From NCBI GenBank assembly GCA_028690665.1, contig JAQVAV010000007.1:184603-248602 (forward strand): a stretch of DNA of 64,000 nucleotides, read 5' to 3'. Made by a program: the position numbers and the translations under genes. The notes below the pieces were generated by a model. That model had not been told where the DNA came from, did not search any database, and saw nothing but the letters and a program-made list of their open reading frames with translations. Of this stretch, positions 1 to 7,944 are shown piece by piece. This stretch comes from Paludibacter sp. Lineage in GTDB: Bacteria > Bacteroidota > Bacteroidia > Bacteroidales > Paludibacteraceae. Positions within the stretch are counted from its first letter, which is position 1. Every line of letters begins with the position of its first letter.

Positions 1-415
1 TTGAAATCAAGGCTGAAAAATCAGTCATGGCACCAATACCCAGAAAAATGAGTGGTGGGTACCAACCGGAAATAACTCCGCTGTAAAGGATATTTAATAC
101 AGAGCCATCTTCGTAGATGCCGATTCGATATCCTTCTGTAAACGGAATGTTTCCAACCAAAATACCGAATCCGATAGGAATCAGCAAAAGAGGCTCCCAG
201 TGTTTGGCAATTCCAAGGTATATAAAAATAAGACCAACACCGATCATTATCAAATACTTAAATTCAAAATTACTAAATCCGGTATTTACCCAGAAGCCTT
301 GCAGACTCTCTAATACAGTGTGATTTTCTGTTGCTGCTTGTGCCAATAATCCTTCCGGCATTAAAAATGCAAGTATTATGGCTATAAAAATAAACTTTAT
401 GTTGACTTTATTCAT
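1..415 (-). CDS. Na+-translocating decarboxylase beta subunit (OadB/MmdB family), N-terminal part, second copy
   Basis: This CDS runs off the left edge, so it is missing from the ORF track. The minus-strand ATG is at 413-415 and the frame stays open to base 1 (about 138 residues). The translation begins MNKVNIKFIFIAIILAFLMP and later reads FKYLIMIGVGLIFIYLGIAK and a GIGAMTDFS stretch, matching the full OadB homologue at 2985-4313 (GVGAMTDFG). OadB-family proteins are polytopic inner-membrane subunits that couple decarboxylation of carboxybiotin to Na+ export. The start lies 13 bases past the stop of the biotin carrier gene at 429, so the gene is last in the second decarboxylase cluster. What is certain is family and position; the substrate (methylmalonyl-CoA or another acyl-CoA) is inferred from the neighbouring genes. 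Confidence 0.9.
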   Translation of the reverse strand, partial: MNKVNIKFIFIAIILAFLMPEGLLAQAATENHTVLESLQGFWVNTGFSNFEFKYLIMIGVGLIFIYLGIAKHWEPLLLIPIGFGILVGNIPFTEGYRIGIYEDGSVLNILYSGVISGWYPPLIFLGIGAMTDFSALIS

Positions 416-428
416 ATTACCTGAATTT

Positions 429-878
429 TTATTCTATTTCAAACAAAACTTCGTCCTGTAGGACAGCCTGTCCATTTTGCACGTTTACTTTGAGGATTGT
501 ACCACTTCGTTCAGCCAAAATGTTATTTTCCATTTTCATGGATTCCATCACCAAAAGTATGTCTCCTTCTTTAAAATGGTCGCTGGCGTTTACGTTTATT
601 CTGATTATGCTGCCCGGAAGCGGGGCCTTTATCGTTTTCGCACTTGGCTTGCTGGTATGCGAAACAGGAGTAAGGTTCTCAGCAACCCTTTTATCTCCCT
701 GTTTAGTCTGCACTTCTTTGCGAACAAGTATAGGAGTTTTACTTGTTTTTTTTATTTCTTCGTTGATTACAACTGAATAAGGGGTTCCATTGACTTCAAC
801 TTCAGCAACTTTATCTTCAATTGACTTGATGTGAACCAAATAATTGGTACCGTTTATATTAAGATTGTATTTTTTCAT
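429..878 (-). CDS. Biotin carboxyl carrier protein of acyl-CoA decarboxylase/carboxylase, single biotinyl domain
   Basis: A 149-residue protein. The first 50 residues form the small beta-rich segment usual in this family (MKKYNLNINGTNYLV). A proline/lysine-rich linker follows, then a C-terminal biotinyl domain (about 80-149) that starts at IKAPLPGSI and carries the biotinylation motif ESMKMENN, whose lysine receives biotin. The domain shuttles carboxyl groups between the carboxyltransferase (1227-2786) and the membrane decarboxylase (1-415). Its ATG overlaps the stop of the upstream OadG-like gene (875-878), which implies translational coupling. The paralogue at 4336-5070 has two such domains in one chain; this copy has the usual single one. 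Confidence 0.93.
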   Translation of the reverse strand: MKKYNLNINGTNYLVHIKSIEDKVAEVEVNGTPYSVVINEEIKKTSKTPILVRKEVQTKQGDKRVAENLTPVSHTSKPSAKTIKAPLPGSIIRINVNASDHFKEGDILLVMESMKMENNILAERSGTILKVNVQNGQAVLQDEVLFEIE

Positions 879-1216
879 CTTTGAAAATTATTTAATCCGT
901 AAATTTTTGAACTCCAGGGTGAATAACGTTTATCATTGTGTTTGATAGTCAATATGTTACTTTCTTCGTCGTGCACACTATTTAAGAATAGGTGCAAGGC
1001 CACAGATATTGCCACAACATCATCTCCTGAGGTATGTACAACCTCGTGATCTTTTTTTCCTGCTTTCAACATCCTTTTTTTTGAGGCATTTATACTCATT
1101 CTTTGTATAAACTCAAAAATAATGACAAGACAGGCAAGAGCTATGAAAACGACGGATATTCCAATGGCCGAACCAAGGAGCATGTCACCTAAAGTGCTAA
1201 TTACTAATATATTCAT
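875..1216 (-). CDS. OadG-like small membrane subunit of sodium-pumping decarboxylase, second copy
   Basis: A 113-residue protein with one N-terminal transmembrane helix (about residues 12-38, GSAIGISVVFIALACLVIIF) and a basic cytoplasmic region after it. OadG/gamma-type subunits assemble the carboxyltransferase with the membrane beta subunit. The C-terminal signature KRYSPWSSKIYGLNN is nearly identical in the paralogue at 5076-5450 (RRYSPWSSKIYGLNN), so the two are clearly duplicates. The gene sits 10 bases downstream of the carboxyltransferase stop and overlaps the biotin carrier start by four bases. Identification rests on size, topology and gene order; this subunit is poorly conserved in general. 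Confidence 0.82.
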   Translation of the reverse strand: MNILVISTLGDMLLGSAIGISVVFIALACLVIIFEFIQRMSINASKKRMLKAGKKDHEVVHTSGDDVVAISVALHLFLNSVHDEESNILTIKHNDKRYSPWSSKIYGLNNFQR

Positions 1217-1226
1217 AAGAAGATGT

Positions 1227-2786
1227 TTAAAGTGGAATATTGTTATGTTTTTTCAGTGGGTTTACAACTTTTTTGGTTTGTAATGCTTCGAAGGCTCTGA
1301 TAACTCTGAAACGGGTGTTCCGGGGTTCAATTACATCATCGATATATCCATAAGATGCTGCCTGATAAGGATTGGCAAATTTTTCGTTATATTCACTGAC
1401 TTTGTCTGCAATAAATTGCGTTTTTTCATCCAGATCGGCTATTTTGTTAATAGCTCTGCCTTCCAAAACTTCGATAGCTCCTGCTGCACCCATAACTGCA
1501 ATTTCGGCTGTTGGCCAGGCGTAATTAAAATCTCCGCGTAATTGTTTACAGCTCATGACATCGTGTGCTCCGCCATAAGATTTACGTATCGTGACCGTAA
1601 TTTTGGGTACAGTAGCTTCTCCGTAAGCAAACATTAGTTTTGCACCATGGACTATAATTCCAGCATATTCTTGTCCGGATCCGGGTAAGAAGCCTGGGAC
1701 ATCAACTAAAGTCAGAATTGGAATATTGAACGCATCGCAAAATCTTACGAAACGGGCAGCTTTGCGCGAAGCATCACAATCTAAGACACCTGCCAGAAAA
1801 TTGGGTTGATTGGCGATAATTCCAGTCGAATTCCCGTTGAAGCGGGCAAAACCCACAATGATATTTCGGGCATAGTGGCGATGAACTTCTAAAAATTCTT
1901 CATTGTCGACAATGGCATGAATGACATTTTTCATGTCGTATGGTAAGTTTGGATTATCCGGAATAATGGAATTTAAAGAGTCTTCAAGTCTGTCAATAGG
2001 ATCCGACAGATCTCCCATAGGGGCTTCTTCCAGATTATTTTGAGGAAGGAAGGATAATAATTTCCGGATTAAAAGCGTTCCTTCTTCTTCGTTGTCTACT
2101 TTGAAATGAGCTACTCCTGATTTTCCGGCATGGACATCGGCACCTCCTAAATCTTCTGTCGAAATGTCTTCGCCTGTAACCGATTTTACAACTTTCGGAC
2201 CGGTAACAAACATGTATGAATTGTCTTCGGTCATCATGATAAAATCGGTAAGCGCCGGAGAATAAACTGCTCCACCTGCGCATGGTCCGAAAATAGCCGA
2301 TATTTGAGGAATAACTCCGGAAGCCAGAATGTTCCGTTCGAAAATTTCGGCGTAGCCGGCCAACGATGTTACGCCTTCCTGAATACGGGCACCACCTGAA
2401 TCGTTTATACCAATAACCGGGCAGCCTAATTTCATGGCCATGTCCATTATTTTACAGATTTTAAGGGCCATTGTTTCCGATAATGAACCTCCAAAAACTG
2501 TAAAATCCTGTGCAAATACGTACACAATACGTCCATCTATGGTTCCATGTCCGGTAACAACTCCATCTCCGAGGTATTTTTCATTTTCGAGTCCGAAATT
2601 GTAACAGCGATGGGTTATGAACATATCAAGTTCTTCGAAACTGCCTTCATCGAGTAACATTTCAATTCTCTCGCGAGCTGTATATTTCCCTTTGGAGTGT
2701 TGAGATGAAATTCTTTTTTCTCCTCCGCCCATTTTTGCCTGAGCTCTGAGGTCAATAAGATTTTTTACTTTTTGCTGATTTTCCAT
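1227..2786 (-). CDS. mmdA: Acyl-CoA carboxylase/decarboxylase carboxyltransferase subunit (MmdA type), second copy
   Basis: This is the carboxyltransferase that moves CO2 between an acyl-CoA (methylmalonyl-CoA or propionyl-CoA in the usual family members) and carboxybiotin. The full-length two-crotonase-fold architecture is present: the N-terminal half carries [17 protein letters not shown] and [14 protein letters not shown], and the C-terminal half carries [18 protein letters not shown] and [11 protein letters not shown]. The ORF track opens at 2831, but the paralogue at 5457-7016 starts [14 protein letters not shown], and the same sequence here begins at the ATG 2784-2786, giving 519 residues, identical in length to the paralogue. 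I therefore use 2786. It is the first gene of the second cluster, downstream of the terminator at 2931-2958. Assignment to MmdA rather than propionyl-CoA carboxylase beta is inferred from the adjacent OadB and OadG genes. Confidence 0.93.
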   Translation of the reverse strand: MENQQKVKNLIDLRAQAKMGGGEKRISSQHSKGKYTARERIEMLLDEGSFEELDMFITHRCYNFGLENEKYLGDGVVTGHGTIDGRIVYVFAQDFTVFGGSLSETMALKICKIMDMAMKLGCPVIGINDSGGARIQEGVTSLAGYAEIFERNILASGVIPQISAIFGPCAGGAVYSPALTDFIMMTEDNSYMFVTGPKVVKSVTGEDISTEDLGGADVHAGKSGVAHFKVDNEEEGTLLIRKLLSFLPQNNLEEAPMGDLSDPIDRLEDSLNSIIPDNPNLPYDMKNVIHAIVDNEEFLEVHRHYARNIIVGFARFNGNSTGIIANQPNFLAGVLDCDASRKAARFVRFCDAFNIPILTLVDVPGFLPGSGQEYAGIIVHGAKLMFAYGEATVPKITVTIRKSYGGAHDVMSCKQLRGDFNYAWPTAEIAVMGAAGAIEVLEGRAINKIADLDEKTQFIADKVSEYNEKFANPYQAASYGYIDDVIEPRNTRFRVIRAFEALQTKKVVNPLKKHNNIPL

Positions 2787-2930
2787 GTGTGAGTATTTTT
2801 GATTTAAGTAATATTGGACCAGGCAAAACAAATTACAACATTTAATCTATACAAAAATGATGCGTTAAACGGATAACTTGTTTTTACAAAGATTAAAAAT
2901 ATATTTGAAAAAAACAACAACTACAAAAAA

Positions 2931-2961
2931 AGCCCGTCAGTTCTAATTCTGACGGGCTTTT
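2931..2961 (-). terminator. Rho-independent terminator between the two decarboxylase clusters
   Basis: A perfect 10-bp stem AGCCCGTCAG / CTGACGGGCT with an 8-nt loop, flanked by A/T runs on both sides. It lies 24 bases beyond the stop of oadB (2985). On the minus strand the stem is followed by a T run. It should end the first cluster's transcript and so isolate the second cluster, which would need its own promoter within about 2787-2930. Confidence 0.85.
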
Positions 2962-2984
2962 AGTAATATTATATTCGAAAAAAG

Positions 2985-4313
2985 CTAGGAAAGCATAGTA
3001 AGCATCAGACCGGCTGCAACAGCCGAACCGATAACACCTGCAACATTGGGGCCCATAGCATGCATCAAAAGGAAGTTGCCCGGGTCAGTTTCCTGACCTA
3101 CAACCTGAGAAACCCTCGCTGCCATTGGAACAGCCGATACTCCTGCCGAACCAATTAACGGATTTACTTTTTCCTTGGTAAACAGGTTCATAAATTTGGC
3201 GAGTAATACACCGCCCGAAGTACCGAATGAAAATGCAATAATACCTATGGTGAGAATTTCGAGCGTTTTAATATTTAAAAACGCATCTGCTGTAGCCGTA
3301 GCTCCCACGGTAATCCCCAGAAAAATAGTTGTTATATTCATTAACTCGTTTTGTACCGTTTTGCTCAGTCGTTCTACAACACCACTTTCTTTCATAAGGT
3401 TACCTACCATAAGGCAACCGATAAGAGGTGCTGCCGGTGGTAATAGAAGTGAAACGAAAGCCGTTGCAAAAATAGGAAATATAATTTTTTCCTTTTTAGA
3501 AACAATACGTAACTGTTTCATTTTGATGGCTCTTTCTTTCTTGGTGGTTAAAGCACGCATAATAGGTGGTTGAATAACCGGAACTAAAGCCATATATGAA
3601 TAAGCTGCCACGGCAATAGGACCAAGTAAATCCGGAGCAAGACGTGTTGTCAGATAAATAGCCGTTGGACCATCGGCACCTCCGATAATTCCGATAGATG
3701 CAGCTTCCTTGGGTAAAAAACCTAAAGCAATGGCACCGAGGTAAGTGGCAAATATACCAAACTGTGCAGCTGCTCCCAAGAGCAAACTTTTGGGATTGGC
3801 CAACATAGGCCCAAAGTCGGTCATAGCGCCTACACCAATGAAGATTAAACAAGGATAAATTCCTAATTTTACTCCAAGGTACAGATAATCGAGTAACCCG
3901 GCTCCGTTAGCAAACATATCCCAGTGGACATGACCATCGGCAAACAGTTCCGGATTATATAATCCTGCCAGTGGCAAATTTGTAAGCAACATACCAAATG
4001 CGATAGGGAGTAATAGCAATGGTTCGAATTGTTTAACGATTGCAAGATACAGCAGCACACATGAAATGAAAATCATTACGATTGTTTGCCAGTTGAGGTT
4101 TGCAAACCCCATACCTTCAACGAAATTAACAAGGCTTTCTTCAATAAATGCAGTTCCTGATTTTGCATTTTCTGCCTGAGTTATCGACGTAGTTTGAACC
4201 GTATCACCGCTTGTACTCAGTGGTGTTGTGGATGTTTGTGCTGACACAAACATCGAAACAGCCGAGAACAAAAAAGCAATAAGTATGAAAATATATTTTT
4301 TTGTTTTCATCAT
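2985..4313 (-). CDS. Na+-translocating decarboxylase beta subunit (OadB/MmdB family)
   Basis: A 442-residue polytopic membrane protein. The N-terminus resembles a signal peptide ([10 protein letters not shown]), followed by a periplasmic Thr/Ser segment and then about nine or more hydrophobic helices. Family signatures include [32 protein letters not shown], and the C-terminal [18 protein letters not shown]; the GGADGPT region is the conserved ion- and carboxybiotin-binding region in OadB. It decarboxylates carboxybiotin and pumps Na+ out. It lies 22 bases after the double-biotinyl carrier gene and is followed by a strong terminator. The partial gene at 1-415 is its paralogue. Confidence 0.95.
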   Translation of the reverse strand: MMKTKKYIFILIAFLFSAVSMFVSAQTSTTPLSTSGDTVQTTSITQAENAKSGTAFIEESLVNFVEGMGFANLNWQTIVMIFISCVLLYLAIVKQFEPLLLLPIAFGMLLTNLPLAGLYNPELFADGHVHWDMFANGAGLLDYLYLGVKLGIYPCLIFIGVGAMTDFGPMLANPKSLLLGAAAQFGIFATYLGAIALGFLPKEAASIGIIGGADGPTAIYLTTRLAPDLLGPIAVAAYSYMALVPVIQPPIMRALTTKKERAIKMKQLRIVSKKEKIIFPIFATAFVSLLLPPAAPLIGCLMVGNLMKESGVVERLSKTVQNELMNITTIFLGITVGATATADAFLNIKTLEILTIGIIAFSFGTSGGVLLAKFMNLFTKEKVNPLIGSAGVSAVPMAARVSQVVGQETDPGNFLLMHAMGPNVAGVIGSAVAAGLMLTMLS

Positions 4314-4335
4314 TTATTCTTTGTTTTACAAGTGT

Positions 4336-5070
4336 TTATTCAATATCAAACAATGCATCGTCCTGCATTACTGTCTGACCTTGTTGAACATGAATAGCTT
4401 TTACGACTCCATCTTTTTCGGACAAGATATTGTTTTCCATTTTCATAGATTCTAATGTCATCAATAAATCTCCCCGTTTTACCTGTTGACCTACTTTGGT
4501 CACTATTTTAATTACACTCCCAGGCAGTGGAGCTTTGATTGTTTTTGCACCACTGGTTGGTTTTGGAGTTTCTACTTTAGGTGCCGGAGCTGGCTTAACT
4601 TCCGCTTTGGGAGCTTCAACAGGTTGCGGCACCGGTGCTTCTACAATTTCGGAACCTTCAAAGTCAATAAGTACATCGTCCTGCATTACAGCCTGTCCCG
4701 GTTGTACATGGATGTTTTTTATAATTCCATTTTGTTCGGCCAGAATGTTGTTTTCCATTTTCATGGATTCCATGGTCATTAAAATGTCTCCGCGTTTTAC
4801 GGTTTGGCCTTGTTTTACAAGTACTTTCATGATACTTCCCGGAAGCGGGGCTTTAATCGCACTTGCGGTTACAGTCCGGTTGGGGGTAATAATAGGAGTT
4901 ACCTTACCAGCCGGTTTACGATTTAAAGAAAGAGCCGGAGTTTTTTCCTGTTTTTCAATTTCAACAGTAAAAGGAGTTCCATTGACTTCAATTTCAGCAA
5001 CGTTTTGTTCAATCTCATTTACTGAAACTTCATATTCGCTTCCGTTTATTTTAAATTTGAATTTCTTCAT
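4336..5070 (-). CDS. Biotin carrier protein with two tandem biotinyl domains
   Basis: A 244-residue protein. After the N-terminal beta segment (MKKFKFKINGSEYEVSVNEI) come two biotinyl domains: about 72-141 (IKAPLPGSIMK to VLIDFEG) and about 175-244 (IKAPLPGSVIK to ALFDIE), joined by a Pro/Ala/Glu-rich hinge (VEAPVPQPVEAPKAEVKPAP). Both keep the attachment motif ESMKMENN, so both lysines look biotinylatable. Methylmalonyl-CoA or oxaloacetate decarboxylase carriers normally have one domain, as does the paralogue at 429-878. The duplication probably arose by internal tandem copying. The gene is 5 bases from the OadG-like gene and 22 from oadB. Two swinging arms would raise the number of carboxyl carriers per complex; this effect is inference. 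Confidence 0.94.
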   Translation of the reverse strand: MKKFKFKINGSEYEVSVNEIEQNVAEIEVNGTPFTVEIEKQEKTPALSLNRKPAGKVTPIITPNRTVTASAIKAPLPGSIMKVLVKQGQTVKRGDILMTMESMKMENNILAEQNGIIKNIHVQPGQAVMQDDVLIDFEGSEIVEAPVPQPVEAPKAEVKPAPAPKVETPKPTSGAKTIKAPLPGSVIKIVTKVGQQVKRGDLLMTLESMKMENNILSEKDGVVKAIHVQQGQTVMQDDALFDIE

Positions 5071-5075
5071 AATGA

Positions 5076-5450
5076 TTATTTTACTAAATTATTTAAGCCA
5101 TAAATTTTTGAACTCCACGGCGAATAACGTCTTTCTACGGTTTTGATTGTAATGATTGCGCTTTCTTCATCGTGAACTTCTGCATAGTATAAATGCAATG
5201 CCATTGCAATGGCGGCACTGTCATTTGCTGAAAGATGTCCCTCTTCATACTCAATATTATTGTCCGGAGCAGTTGTTGTAGCTTCCGCTGCTACCTGATT
5301 TTTTTTAGGAATTCGTACTTTGGGCGCTATTGCTTTGCTGAAAAGACTTAAAACAATAACGAGTAATATTAGCAGTATAAATACCATACTAATTCCGAAT
5401 CCTACTATATCTAAGGCATTTGCCCAATTAATTGCCAATATATTCATCAT
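5076..5450 (-). CDS. OadG-like small membrane subunit of sodium-pumping decarboxylase
   Basis: A 124-residue protein with one N-terminal membrane helix (about 16-40, GFGISMVFILLILLVIVLSL), a basic stretch (KVRIPKKNQ), an acidic linker and the shared C-terminal motif ERRYSPWSSKIYGLNN. Two adjacent ATG codons (5448-5450 and 5445-5447) give MMNIL; either may start. It lies 6 bases after the carboxyltransferase and 5 before the biotin carrier, in the gene order usual for Bacteroidales decarboxylase operons. The function (assembly and anchoring of the complex) is inherited from the OadG/MmdD family, because the sequence has no catalytic motif. Confidence 0.83.
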   Translation of the reverse strand: MMNILAINWANALDIVGFGISMVFILLILLVIVLSLFSKAIAPKVRIPKKNQVAAEATTTAPDNNIEYEEGHLSANDSAAIAMALHLYYAEVHDEESAIITIKTVERRYSPWSSKIYGLNNLVK

Positions 5451-5456
5451 CTGAAA

Positions 5457-7016
5457 TTATAAAGGAATGTTTGAATGTTTTTTCAATGGGTTGACTATTT
5501 TTTTAGTCTGAAGAGCCTGGAAAGCACGAATGACACGGAAACGAGTATTTCTTGGTTCAATCACATCGTCAATATAGCCGTAAGAAGCTGCCTGATATGG
5601 ATTTGCAAATTTTTCTTTATACTCGTTTACTTTTTCATCAACGAATTTCGCTTTTTCATCCGGGTCAGTAATTGCCTTGATAGCCCGGCCTTCCAATACT
5701 TCTATAGCCCCTGCAGCACCCATTACAGCTATTTCGGCAGTTGGCCATGCGTAGTTAAAATCGCCGCGCAATTGCTTACAACTCATCACATCGTGTGCTC
5801 CTCCATAAGATTTACGGATGGTAATGGTAACTTTTGGTACGGTTGCTTCACCATAAGCAAACATCAGTTTGGCTCCGTGTGCAATGATACCAGCATATTC
5901 TTGTCCCGAACCGGGCAGGAATCCCGGAACATCAACCAAAGTCAGAATAGGAATATTGAATGCATCGCAAAAACGTACGAAGCGAGCAGCTTTGCGGGAA
6001 GCATCGCAGTCAAGTACACCGGCAAGAAAATTCGGCTGATTGGCTATTATACCAGTAGAAATGCCATTGAAGCGGGCGAAACCGACAATTATATTGCGGG
6101 CATAATCTGCATGAACTTCGAGGAATTTACCGCAATCAACAATACCGGCAATAACAGATTTCATATCGTATGGCATATTCGGATTATCCGGAACGATCGC
6201 ATTTAATCCATCTTCAAGACGATTGATAGGGTCAGAACATTCTTCAATCGGAGCTTCTTCCAGATTATTTTGCGGCAAATATGAAATCAGTTCACGGATA
6301 GTAGTTATACCAGTTTCTTCATCTGATACACGAAAGTGAGATACTCCGGATTTTCGGGCGTGAACATCAGCGCCGCCGAGATCTTCTGTAGTAATAGTTT
6401 CGCCGGTAACTGATTTTACAACTTTAGGTCCTGTTACGAACATATAAGAATTTTGTTCGGTCATTAAAATAAAGTCGGTGAGGGCAGGAGAGTATACCGC
6501 ACCACCGGCACAAGGTCCGAAAATAGCCGATATTTGAGGAATTACTCCAGAGGCTAGAATATTTCGTTCGAAAATTTCGGCATATCCGGCCAAAGAAGTA
6601 ACACCTTCTTGGATACGGGCTCCTCCCGAGTCATTGATACCAATTACGGGACAGCCCATTTTCATGGCCATATCCATTACTTTACAAATTTTTAGAGCCA
6701 TAGTTTCAGATAACGATCCGCCGAATACGGTGAAATCCTGAGCAAAGACAAATACGGTGCGTCCATCTATAGTTCCATGTCCCGTTACAACACCATCACC
6801 CAAATATTTTTCGTTTTCCAATCCGAAGTTATTACAACGATGAGTTACAAACATGTCGAATTCTTCAAAACTCCCTTCGTCTAATAACATGTGAATTCTT
6901 TCCCTGGCTGTGAATTTCCCTTTTGAATGTTGAGATGTAATTCTTTTTTCGCCACCCCCTAATTTTGCCTGATCTCTCAGGTCAATCAGATTTTTTACTT
7001 TTTGTTGATTTTCCAT
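5457..7016 (-). CDS. mmdA: Methylmalonyl-CoA decarboxylase / acyl-CoA carboxyltransferase subunit (MmdA type)
   Basis: A 519-residue carboxyltransferase with the same length and motifs as the copy at 1227-2786: [49 protein letters not shown] and [18 protein letters not shown]. It should transfer the carboxyl group of (S)-methylmalonyl-CoA to the biotin carrier, producing propionyl-CoA. Methylmalonyl-CoA epimerase sits directly upstream (7133-7543), which supports the succinate-propionate pathway. Divergence from the second copy is concentrated around residues 230-310 and the C-terminus. Upstream lies a long inverted repeat (7051-7110) that might control read-through from the epimerase gene. 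Confidence 0.95.
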   Translation of the reverse strand: MENQQKVKNLIDLRDQAKLGGGEKRITSQHSKGKFTARERIHMLLDEGSFEEFDMFVTHRCNNFGLENEKYLGDGVVTGHGTIDGRTVFVFAQDFTVFGGSLSETMALKICKVMDMAMKMGCPVIGINDSGGARIQEGVTSLAGYAEIFERNILASGVIPQISAIFGPCAGGAVYSPALTDFILMTEQNSYMFVTGPKVVKSVTGETITTEDLGGADVHARKSGVSHFRVSDEETGITTIRELISYLPQNNLEEAPIEECSDPINRLEDGLNAIVPDNPNMPYDMKSVIAGIVDCGKFLEVHADYARNIIVGFARFNGISTGIIANQPNFLAGVLDCDASRKAARFVRFCDAFNIPILTLVDVPGFLPGSGQEYAGIIAHGAKLMFAYGEATVPKVTITIRKSYGGAHDVMSCKQLRGDFNYAWPTAEIAVMGAAGAIEVLEGRAIKAITDPDEKAKFVDEKVNEYKEKFANPYQAASYGYIDDVIEPRNTRFRVIRAFQALQTKKIVNPLKKHSNIPL

Positions 7017-7050
7017 TTATGCTGTAGTTTTTATAACGTCAAATAATGAA

Positions 7051-7110
7051 TAATTGGTTGAATAAACGCTTAATTATTTCTGGAATATGAGCGTTTATTA
7101 CAACCAATTA
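7051..7110. repeat. Long imperfect inverted repeat between epimerase and carboxyltransferase genes
   Basis: TAATTGGTTG-AATAAACGCT (7051-7070) pairs with AGCGTTTATT-A-CAACCAATTA (7090-7110): 20 bp with one bulged base and a 19-nt loop. It lies in the 116-base gap between mce and mmdA on the minus strand. There is no T run after the minus-strand stem, so a plain intrinsic terminator is less likely than an attenuator, an RNA-processing site or a protein-binding site. Confidence 0.7.
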
Positions 7111-7132
7111 AGACTGTATTTTTACGATAAAC

Positions 7133-7543
7133 TTATTTTTTCGGATCTTCGCAAAGTTCGGTAAGAACTCCGAATGTTGATTTAGGGTGTAGGAATGCGA
7201 TGTTTAATCCTTCAGCTCCTTTACGGGGTTGTTTATCTATAAGATTAACTCCTTTTTCTGCTACAAGATTAAGGGTTTCCTGCAGACCTTCAACAGCAAA
7301 AGCTACGTGATGGACACCTTCTCCTTTTTTTTCAATAAATTTTCCGACAGGCCCTTCCGGATCTGTTGATTCGAGCAATTCAATTTTCGTTTGTCCGATT
7401 TTGAAGAATGCAGTTTTTACTTTTTGTTCGGGAACTTCTTCAATAGCATAGCATTTTAATCCTAATACATTTTCATAATATGGAATTGCTGCTTCAATGC
7501 TTTTTACTGCAATTCCCAAATGTTCGATGTGAGTGAGATTCAT
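7133..7543 (-). CDS. mce: Methylmalonyl-CoA epimerase
   Basis: A 136-residue single-domain VOC-fold protein that interconverts (R)- and (S)-methylmalonyl-CoA. The sequence starts MNLTHIEHLGIAVKSIEAAIPYY and contains FIEKKGEGVHHVAFAV and NIAFLHPKSTFGVLTELCE; the conserved His (HLGIAV and GEGVHHVAF) and terminal Glu (LTELCE) are the metal ligands expected for the family. The epimerase links methylmalonyl-CoA mutase to the decarboxylase encoded immediately downstream (5457-7016), completing the route from succinyl-CoA to propionyl-CoA. The length is typical. Confidence is high because the motifs and the neighbouring genes agree. Confidence 0.95.
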   Translation of the reverse strand: MNLTHIEHLGIAVKSIEAAIPYYENVLGLKCYAIEEVPEQKVKTAFFKIGQTKIELLESTDPEGPVGKFIEKKGEGVHHVAFAVEGLQETLNLVAEKGVNLIDKQPRKGAEGLNIAFLHPKSTFGVLTELCEDPKK

Positions 7544-7944
7544 TTTATCTAAATATTTTAAATTGAAATTAATGATGTATTGTGTTAATAATGATTAAAG
7601 AAAAATTTCTCTAATTATTAAATTTTGCGGCAAATTTACTATAAATATTCTTCATTATCAACGAAATAGATGATAAAATATGAAAAAAATAATATACTCT
7701 GAAAATCAACGTGTTAGATAAAAATGTATTTTCTTGCGGAAAATATTTATTTGCTCAGTTGAGGTCCTTTTGTGCAGATATTTTGTTGGTCTTTTAAGTG
7801 AAAATAATCATTAGAATAAATCTGGTTTGATACGTGGAAAAATTAATATTATAGTTGGATAAAATGCATAAAAAATCTCCGAAAAACTTGCGCCTTTCGG
7901 AGATTCTTTTTAGATATATATTATAAACTTTTTATTAGTTTAAA
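7544..7944. other. Intergenic region between mce and nifJ
   Basis: This is 401 bases of A/T-rich DNA without a credible ORF on either strand. It holds the nifJ terminator (7874-7905) and presumably the promoter for the mce-mmd transcript. I could not identify a clear TAnnTTTG promoter. Confidence 0.6.
7874..7905 (-). terminator. Rho-independent terminator of nifJ
   Basis: An 11-bp perfect stem AATCTCCGAAA / TTTCGGAGATT with a 10-nt loop, followed on the minus strand by a T run (the complement of 7870-7875). It lies 39 bases past the nifJ stop. Confidence 0.85.
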
